NCBI GenBank assembly: GCA_031415695.1
Contig: JANOSH010000037.1
Span: 1-64,000 of the forward strand
From: JANOSH01 sp031415695
GTDB taxonomy: Bacteria > Actinomycetota > Acidimicrobiia > Acidimicrobiales > Ilumatobacteraceae
Direction: 5' to 3'
Length of the DNA stretch: 64,000 bases
The position numbers and the translations under genes are program-made. The first letter of the stretch is position 1; every line of letters begins with the position of its first letter. The notes beneath the pieces are model-generated. The model was not told the DNA's origin and did not search any database. It saw only the letters and a list, made by a program, of their open reading frames with translations. Shown here one piece after another: positions 58,932 to 64,000 of the stretch.

Positions 58932-58958
58932 GGTTTTTCGACTCTGAGTCGAAAAACC
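58932..58958. terminator. hairpin 2 of a tandem pair, likely VWA gene terminator
   Basis: Perfect 12-bp arms GGTTTTTCGACT and AGTCGAAAAACC with a 3-nt CTG loop, 42 bases after the VWA gene's stop. It shares the core TTTTCGACTC-AGTCGAAA with hairpin 1. The T-runs lie inside the stem, so it works symmetrically on both strands. Confidence 0.55.
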
Positions 58959-58999
58959 GGTGTTTGGGCCGGCCCGGAACGGCCGACCCGGCGAGTTCG

Positions 59000-61009
59000 C
59001 TAGCCGACGTGCCTGGAACGGGCCATTCGGCGCTTTTGTTCCATGAAGTCGACGAGCACGTAGTCACCAAGCGTGTCCGGACTGGTGAAGAAGGCCCGTC
59101 CTCGATTGAGTTGTGTGATCTTTTCTACGAACGTCTTGAGCCCACGATCGGCATCGAGCATGAACGTGTTGATCGTGATGCCGTCACGGGTGCACCGGCT
59201 GACCTCTTTCAAGGTCGCCTCGACGGTTTCCCAGACCGGCGGATAGTTAAAGAACACGTTGCCGTCGGCTTCGATGTGGGCGGTTGGTTCGCCGTCGGTG
59301 ATCATGATGATCTGCTTCGTGCCCGACTGCTTGGCCAAGAGCTGACGCGCAAGTTTGAACCCGTGATGCATGTTGGTTCCGTACACAAAATCCCAACTGA
59401 CTTCAGGCAACTGCGCGGCGGTCAGTATCCGGCCGACCTCGCTGAACCCGACAATGCCCATGTAGTCACGAGGGAACTGGCTCGTGATCAGTGAGTGCAA
59501 GGCCATCGTGACTTTCTTTGCCGGCAAGAAGTTGTCTCGCATCGGCATCGACAACGACAGATCGAGCATGAGAACGGTAGATGAGCGTGTAAGCGTTTCG
59601 GTGCGCTCGATCTCGAAATCCTCGGGCGTCAACCGTACCGGTGTACCTGCGCCGCCTCGCCCAACGGCATTACGGATGGTTCGCTGCAGATCAAGATTGA
59701 ACGGATCGCCGTATTCATACGGCTTGGATTCGTAACTGCGTTCGTGGCCGATGCCGTATTTGTGAATTTGGTGTTGGCCGAGCTTGTCCTTGGCCATCTT
59801 GGAAAACAGTTCGGTAAGGGCGCTGGAACCGAGCTTGCGGATACCGCGTGGTGTGAGCTCCAGGCGGCCTTCTTTCTGATTGATAAGGCCAGCTTCTTCG
59901 AGCATTCGGGCCATTTCGGCGAGACGTTCCATGCTCCGTGCCGCCTCGTCGCCCAACAAATCGCGCACCTTGTCGATGTCGGCCTCGGCGAGCGCACCTG
60001 GGTTCGTAGCGCCCTTCATGAGCTGTTCAAGCTGGTCCATGTCGCCGAGCTCATCCATCATCTGCATCGAATCCGAAAAGCCGAGCGGGTCCTGTCCCCG
60101 GAAATCGTAGGACTGCCCCCAACCCATTTGCGGGAACATCGATTGCAGGTTCTGCCCGAGCTGATCCATTTGGAACTGCAGATCGAGATCTTCCATGAGC
60201 TGTTGGTTCAGCTGCTGTAGCTGCGAACGTTGCTCAGGCGTCATCGAGTTCATCATGCGCTGCATGGCTGCCATTCGTTCAGCCATCGTTTCGAGCAACT
60301 CTTCGAGGGTTTGGGGGTTCTCGGGGAAGAACTCACCGTGCTTATCCATGAACTCTTGGAAGCCGGGGTCTTCACCACGCTGCTGCTTCTCCAACATCTG
60401 GTTGAGGTCCGACAGCATGTCCTTCATGGCCTGCATGCCCTCGGGCGTAGTGTTTTGCATCGCCGACGACATCTTGTCGACGGCGTTCTGCATTAATTGC
60501 TCGCGCAGCTTTTCCATAAGATCGTCGAAACGCTGTTTGGCTTCGGCCGACGTGAAGTCGTACTGCTGCAGCTCTCGGACCTGGCCGGCGAGGTCGGGTG
60601 GCAACATGTCGAGCTGAAACTGGCGTTCCTCGGCTGCGGTTGCGCCGGTTTCTTGGCGAACCGGGTCGTCGGAGTCGCGGGCTTGCTGGGCTAGTTGGTC
60701 GAGATTGTCACGCTCTTGGTTGACAATCTCTCGCAGTTCGTCGGCAATGTCGTCGTACACGCCGCCGAGGTTGTGCTGGTCGAGCGTTTCCTTGCGTTTC
60801 TGGCGAAGCTTTTCCATCATCTCGCGTAATCCCTGAAGTCGTTCGCCATTGCGGTCGGTCATGCCGTTCTGCATCACCTTGCGCAACGCGGCGTGCACGT
60901 CGCCGTGATAAAGCAACTCGTCAGCGAGTTCGTCCATCAGGCTTTCGGCGTCTAGGTCGAATCCTTTTTGCGTACCGTCCCAACGGCTGTAAGAAAACCG
61001 TGATGCCAT
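59000..61009 (-). CDS. VWA-domain protein with long Gln/Met-rich helical middle
   Basis: About 669 residues. The N-terminal ~430 residues are helical and rich in Gln, Met, Glu and Leu (KLRQKRKETLDQHNLGG, QLNQQLMEDLDLQFQMDQLG), probably coiled coils. The C-terminal VWA domain has the MIDAS motif DLSLSMPMRD (D-x-S-x-S), then TDGEPTAH and a Thr-containing loop (GTNMHHGFKLA), so metal binding looks intact. Such proteins (CoxE/YehP-like) often work with MoxR-type AAA ATPases, but none is adjacent. TAGCCT on this strand ends 8 nt before ATG 61009; longer extension to 61408 runs antisense through the cyclase gene and is rejected. Confidence 0.85.
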   Translation of the reverse strand: MASRFSYSRWDGTQKGFDLDAESLMDELADELLYHGDVHAALRKVMQNGMTDRNGERLQGLREMMEKLRQKRKETLDQHNLGGVYDDIADELREIVNQERDNLDQLAQQARDSDDPVRQETGATAAEERQFQLDMLPPDLAGQVRELQQYDFTSAEAKQRFDDLMEKLREQLMQNAVDKMSSAMQNTTPEGMQAMKDMLSDLNQMLEKQQRGEDPGFQEFMDKHGEFFPENPQTLEELLETMAERMAAMQRMMNSMTPEQRSQLQQLNQQLMEDLDLQFQMDQLGQNLQSMFPQMGWGQSYDFRGQDPLGFSDSMQMMDELGDMDQLEQLMKGATNPGALAEADIDKVRDLLGDEAARSMERLAEMARMLEEAGLINQKEGRLELTPRGIRKLGSSALTELFSKMAKDKLGQHQIHKYGIGHERSYESKPYEYGDPFNLDLQRTIRNAVGRGGAGTPVRLTPEDFEIERTETLTRSSTVLMLDLSLSMPMRDNFLPAKKVTMALHSLITSQFPRDYMGIVGFSEVGRILTAAQLPEVSWDFVYGTNMHHGFKLARQLLAKQSGTKQIIMITDGEPTAHIEADGNVFFNYPPVWETVEATLKEVSRCTRDGITINTFMLDADRGLKTFVEKITQLNRGRAFFTSPDTLGDYVLVDFMEQKRRMARSRHVG

Positions 61010-61118
61010 ATCTCGGAGGCTACCGCTGATCAACCACGTGTACGCTGGCAGACGCGCTGTGAAGCACAATTCTCGGGCCGGAAACGATTTACGGCGACCA
61101 ATGACCCCTGCGAGGCAA

Positions 61119-61124
61119 TAGCCT
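61119..61124 (+). promoter_or_regulatory. -10 box of the leaderless cyclase gene
   Basis: TAGCCT ends 7 nt before ATG 61131. A mirror copy on the reverse strand (61022-61017) serves the divergent VWA gene, so the two genes have identical -10 hexamers about 95 bases apart. Confidence 0.5.
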
Positions 61125-61130
61125 GTTGGA

Positions 61131-61682
61131 ATGCGGGTGCCGCGTACGTTCGTTTTCGTTGATCTCGGTGGCTTTACTAAGCACACCGTTGACTTTGGTG
61201 ACGACTCAGCCGGTGCCATTCTGTCGTCGTTTCGCGCCATCGTGCGAGACGTTGCCAGCGAGCGCGGCGTTCGTATCGCCAAGTGGCTCGGCGACGGTTG
61301 CATGATCGTCGCTGTCGACCACCAGGACGCAATCGCCGCATGTATGGACCTCAGCGAACGCAGCCACGAAGGATGCAAGCCACTCAGCCTACGAATCGGC
61401 ATCGCCACCGGCTATGCTTTGCTGTTCGAAGGCGACGATTACATCGGCTCGGCGGTCAATTTGGCGGCCAGGCTTTGCGACGCCGCGGACGGCTGGGAGA
61501 TTTTGTTGCCAGCTATTTCCCAGCACGAACTACCGCCCGGAGTCACTGCCACCCCCCACACCCGGCTCGAACTTCGAGGGTTCCCCGAACCTATCGACGT
61601 CGTGGCGCTTTCCGGTGCCGCGCCACCAACCGAAAGCGACGACACCGGCGAGTTGTGGACGCGGTCACCCTTTGTCGCCTGA
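61131..61682 (+). CDS. class III adenylate/guanylate cyclase-domain protein
   Basis: 183 residues, a single soluble cyclase homology domain. The metal aspartates are both present: TFVFVDLGGFTKHT and AKWLGDGCMIVAV; KWLGDG also carries the purine-contacting Lys. LSLRIGIATGYALLFEGDDYIGSAVNLAARLCDAA provides the Asp/Thr purine position and the transition-state Asn and Arg (N-L-A-A-R). It should therefore be catalytically competent as a homodimer, making cAMP or cGMP. No sensor domain. It ends 16 bases before the GH1-like gene, same strand. Confidence 0.9.
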   Translation: MRVPRTFVFVDLGGFTKHTVDFGDDSAGAILSSFRAIVRDVASERGVRIAKWLGDGCMIVAVDHQDAIAACMDLSERSHEGCKPLSLRIGIATGYALLFEGDDYIGSAVNLAARLCDAADGWEILLPAISQHELPPGVTATPHTRLELRGFPEPIDVVALSGAAPPTESDDTGELWTRSPFVA

Positions 61683-61698
61683 CGCAACGTCACCCGAA

Positions 61699-62877
61699 AT
61701 GTTCTGGGGTGTTTCCACTTCCGCGGTGGCCGGTGTTGGAATCTCGCCCGCCAGCGACTTGTCGCTGTGGCAGCGAGATGGCCGCATTGCCCACTCGGGC
61801 GACGGTAACGGGTTCGCGACTCGCTACCGCGACGACTTTTCGTTGTTGGCCGAACACGGATGCTCGACGTTGCGGTACGGGCTTGACTGGGCGCGAATCG
61901 AACCTCGACCAGGCGAATTCGACGGCGACGAACTCGAGTTTCTCCAGTCGATGCTCGACGCGGCGCGGTCCAACGGCATCAACGTCTGGCTTGGGTTGCA
62001 CCACGACAGCATCCCGGGATGGTTCATCGACGAGGGCGGTTTCATCGACGACCGAATTCGGTCTCGTGTCTGGCCCCGATATGTCGACGTGATTGCCGAG
62101 GCGGTAGGTGACCAGGTAGCCGGCTGGTTCCCAATCCACGACATCACCGGGTTTGCGGCCGGCGCATATCGGCGCGGCACCCGTCCACCAGGGTTGCGTG
62201 ACCCAGAAATGGCCGCGAAGGCCGTGCGCGGCATGTGGCTGGCGTGGCGTGATGCGTGGCGCTTGCTACGGGGCGGACCGCCCGTCGCCACGTCGATCTG
62301 GCTGCCGTTGCTATTCCCCGCCGACGAAACCATTACCGCCACAAAACGCAGTACTGGCGTACGTGACCGCACGTGGACTACCGCCATTCGAGCGTTACGA
62401 GACGGCGAACTCGACGTTCCCGGCCTAGCTGTTCAAGAGATTGCCGATCTTGCCGGGTCCGCCGATCACGTCGGCGTGTTGTGGCGAGGGGCCATCAGCG
62501 TCAACGGGCAAAAAACCGACGACTTCCTCGGTCAGCACGGGCCATACCCGGTGGGTTCGCGGACCGATGACATCGGCTACGCTCCCTGGACACAAGGCTT
62601 GGCGGCCATGTTCCATGAGCTAAACGACGAATTGCCTGGGCGATCGTTCCTGCTCGCGGGAACATCGCTCGATACCACCGACGAGGCGTGGCGAACCGAC
62701 ATCGTCGGCCAAACACGCCAGGTATGCAACGAACTTGTTGCCGACAGCATTGATCTTCGTGGAGCGTTCTGGTCGTCGTTCACCGACGGCTATGACCATC
62801 GCCGCGGCACCCAAGGGCATACGGGATTGTTCGACCGAGACCGCAACGTTCGCGCCGCTCTTCGCGAACTGACGTGA
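61699..62877 (+). CDS. GH1-fold protein lacking catalytic glutamates
   Basis: About 392 residues with the family 1 glycosidase (beta-glucosidase) barrel: FWGVSTSAVAGVG, RYRDDFSLLAEHGCSTLRYGLDWARIEPRPG, GINVWLGLHHDSIPGWF. The acid/base motif N-E-P is H147-D148-I149 (GWFPIHDITGFAAG) and the nucleophile motif T-E-N-G is replaced by A-G321-T-S (FLLAGTSLD). The final barrel motif is WSSFTDGYDHRRG. Hydrolysis by the usual retaining mechanism is not expected; it may bind sugars or use another chemistry. ATG 61699 is used (TTG 61672 is possible). Confidence 0.8.
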   Translation: MFWGVSTSAVAGVGISPASDLSLWQRDGRIAHSGDGNGFATRYRDDFSLLAEHGCSTLRYGLDWARIEPRPGEFDGDELEFLQSMLDAARSNGINVWLGLHHDSIPGWFIDEGGFIDDRIRSRVWPRYVDVIAEAVGDQVAGWFPIHDITGFAAGAYRRGTRPPGLRDPEMAAKAVRGMWLAWRDAWRLLRGGPPVATSIWLPLLFPADETITATKRSTGVRDRTWTTAIRALRDGELDVPGLAVQEIADLAGSADHVGVLWRGAISVNGQKTDDFLGQHGPYPVGSRTDDIGYAPWTQGLAAMFHELNDELPGRSFLLAGTSLDTTDEAWRTDIVGQTRQVCNELVADSIDLRGAFWSSFTDGYDHRRGTQGHTGLFDRDRNVRAALRELT

Positions 62878-62885
62878 GCCCGCAG

Positions 62886-62891
62886 TAGCGT
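62886..62891 (+). promoter_or_regulatory. -10 box of a leaderless MFS gene
   Basis: TAGCGT ends 7 nt before GTG 62898. It lies just after the GH1-like gene's stop (62877). Confidence 0.45.
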
Positions 62892-62897
62892 AACTGA

Positions 62898-64000
62898 GTG
62901 CCGCTTCGCCGATTTCTGTCCGACGAGCACGACGACGAGTTACGCCAACACCTCACTCGACTGACGTTTGCGCGGTTCCTCACCGGCACGGCGTACCGCT
63001 TTATCGGACCCTTTGCTGGTGTGATCGCTACGGGGCTTGGGGTGTCGCTGTCGACTGTCGGTGTAGCCATTGGCGCAGGTGATCTGACCGGGCTGGCTGG
63101 GCCGCTCGCCGGTGCACAGATCGACCGCCGGGGCCCCCGAGCTGGTCTTGTGGTGGGCGCAAGCGTCCTCGTTGGTGGCGCAGTGATCGCGGCCGTTACG
63201 CGGTCATTGATGCCCTTTGCCGTGGCGCTCATTTTGATGTCGATTGGAAAAGTCACGTTCGACAATGCCATGACCAGCTGGGTCAGTTCGCGCACCCCGT
63301 ACGAGACTCGCGGCCGGGTGATAGGGCTCATCGAATTGTCGTGGGCAGTTTCCACCATCGTGGGCCTGCCGCTGATGGGTGTCATTACGGGTTTCAGCAG
63401 CTTTCGTGTCGCATACGGCGTTATTGCCGTTGGCATCGCTCTTGTTACCGTTCACCTGGCGCGGCGACTCCCCCGAGACCGACCTGCCGTTGGCTCGGAG
63501 CGGGGCCGCGTTGCGTGGAATGGCCAAACCGTCGCGGCGATTGTCGCATTCGCGTTCATGGCCGCGGCCATCGTGTCGATGTTCGTGACGTTTGGCGCGT
63601 GGCTCCAAGACGAATTCGGCTTGTCGAGCAAGGCAATCGGTGGTGCTGCATTCCTCATCGGATTCGCCGAACTAGCCGGCAGTTCAGCCACCGCAACGTT
63701 TGCCGACCGAATCGGCAAGCGTCGCACAGTCCTCGCTGGCGCTGCACTCTTTGCACCGGCGACTTTACTCATCGGACTTGCCGAGCCATCGCTACCGATG
63801 GCCATTGCGCTTCTTGGGTTGTGCTTTGGCGGATTCGAATTGGCGATCGTGTCGTTCATTCCAATCATTCCGTCGCTACAGCCCCAAGCGCCGGGCGCAG
63901 CGTTCGGGTTCGCTGGCGGTGTATCGACAGTGCTTCGTGCCATGAGTGCGGTGCTGGCAACCCGGGCGTACGAGCACTGGGGCATTGTTGGTCCTACCGT
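62898..64000 (+). CDS. MFS transporter, 3' end outside the window
   Basis: From GTG 62898 the frame stays open to the window edge (367 codons), so the C-terminus is missing. It opens PLRRFLSDEHDDELRQHLTRL, then hydrophobic helices beginning with FARFLTGTAYRFIGPFAGVIA. The MFS loop is GAQIDRRGPRAGLVVGA (D-R-x-G-x-R), and the central repeat has TFADRIGKRRTVLAGAALFA. At least nine helices are visible. Likely an exporter of the MFS_1 type; substrate unknown. Confidence 0.85.
   Translation, partial: MPLRRFLSDEHDDELRQHLTRLTFARFLTGTAYRFIGPFAGVIATGLGVSLSTVGVAIGAGDLTGLAGPLAGAQIDRRGPRAGLVVGASVLVGGAVIAAVTRSLMPFAVALILMSIGKVTFDNAMTSWVSSRTPYETRGRVIGLIELSWAVSTIVGLPLMGVITGFSSFRVAYGVIAVGIALVTVHLARRLPRDRPAVGSERGRVAWNGQTVAAIVAFAFMAAAIVSMFVTFGAWLQDEFGLSSKAIGGAAFLIGFAELAGSSATATFADRIGKRRTVLAGAALFAPATLLIGLAEPSLPMAIALLGLCFGGFELAIVSFIPIIPSLQPQAPGAAFGFAGGVSTVLRAMSAVLATRAYEHWGIVGPT

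Larger units (their letters stand above)
58661..58999. other. intergenic region holding hairpins, no gene
   Basis: About 340 bases between the start of the second whiB and the end of the VWA gene, both on the reverse strand. It holds the whiB ribosome-binding site and promoter region at the left, a Pro-codon-like C-rich stretch in the middle without coding support, and two similar hairpins at 58892-58916 and 58932-58958. Confidence 0.6.

Noticed and set aside
58751..59494. Forward 247-codon open frame
   Set aside because: Mostly antisense to the VWA domain and runs through the hairpin region; no motif.
61010..61408. N-terminal extension of the VWA protein
   Set aside because: The extension is antisense to the nucleotide cyclase gene, rich in Arg/Ser/Pro, and lacks features; ATG 61009 begins the conserved part.
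1..64000. CRISPR arrays, tRNA/rRNA genes, IS transposases
   Set aside because: Looked for regular repeat-spacer patterns, cloverleaf-like segments and DDE/HUH transposase motifs; none seen. The only regular repeats are the two palindrome pairs and the 88-bp flanking repeat.

Overview
The window reads as a chromosomal segment of an uncultured-type actinobacterium, most likely class Acidimicrobiia (Ilumatobacter/Microthrix-like). The reasons are high GC with C/G-ending codons, two WhiB regulators, a mycothiol-dependent enzyme family, a HelD-type RNA polymerase factor, Lhr, Nei2, actinobacterial-type haem genes, a DUF222/HNH gene, and frequent start codons placed 7-9 nt after a TAnnnT hexamer (leaderless mRNAs). 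The taxonomic call is inference; there is no rRNA or tRNA gene in the window.

Layout. 1-4700 is accessory and partly decayed: a mycothiol-dependent isomerase-type gene, a string of frameshifted secreted-protein genes (1100-2792), a DUF222-HNH gene and a RHH/MazF toxin-antitoxin pair. 4700-16200 holds a serine hydrolase, a FliA/WhiG-type sigma factor, a 1-Cys peroxiredoxin, then a two-component system followed by a MacB/LolCDE-like ABC exporter (one ATPase, two large FtsX permeases) and a flavin/F420-type oxidoreductase. 16165-25463 is nucleic-acid maintenance (Nei2, Lhr, HelD) with a degenerate EAL protein and a membrane-anchored zinc-ribbon protein between them. 25554-31014 is a forward run of haem genes (hemE, ferrochelatase, HemY/CgoX), then a lipoprotein-like sortase and an apolipoprotein N-acyltransferase with Ser in place of the nucleophilic Cys.

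31101-39879 contains dtd, an aldose epimerase-like gene, and a GT4 / methyltransferase / terpene-cyclase-fold operon facing a GtrA / nitroreductase / methyltransferase operon. The junction of these two facing operons has been split by about 2.6 kb carrying a lipoprotein and an M23-FG-GAP secreted protein, flanked by 88-bp direct repeats. 39957-45279 carries tesB, a PQQ-type sugar dehydrogenase and an unusual pair: an actin-like/PilM-like protein plus an FtsK/EccC-like ATPase with an N-terminal ubiquitin/FHA-like region and an Arg in Walker A. 45367-48263 is a moaE-mreB-rnb operon.

48330-56293 includes an inactive-looking HtrA-like PDZ protein, a pseudogene of an acidimicrobial surface-repeat protein, an SDR, a metalloprotease-like protein with a broken HExxH, an MFS transporter and ppk1. 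56439-58660 is a regulatory island (whiB, ECF sigma/anti-sigma, tatA, second whiB). The ECF gene and whiB share GGGAACC-N16-CGYY promoter signatures, suggesting one small regulon. 59000-64000 has a VWA protein divergent from a class III nucleotide cyclase, a GH1-fold protein lacking both catalytic glutamates, and an MFS gene running off the right edge.

Several themes recur: envelope biogenesis and lipoprotein handling, second-messenger or catalytic folds with substituted active sites, and short DNA elements (paired CGCAAC-W-GTTGCG palindromes at convergent gene ends, ECF boxes, TAnnnT leaderless promoters). No CRISPR array, insertion sequence transposase or complete prophage is visible.
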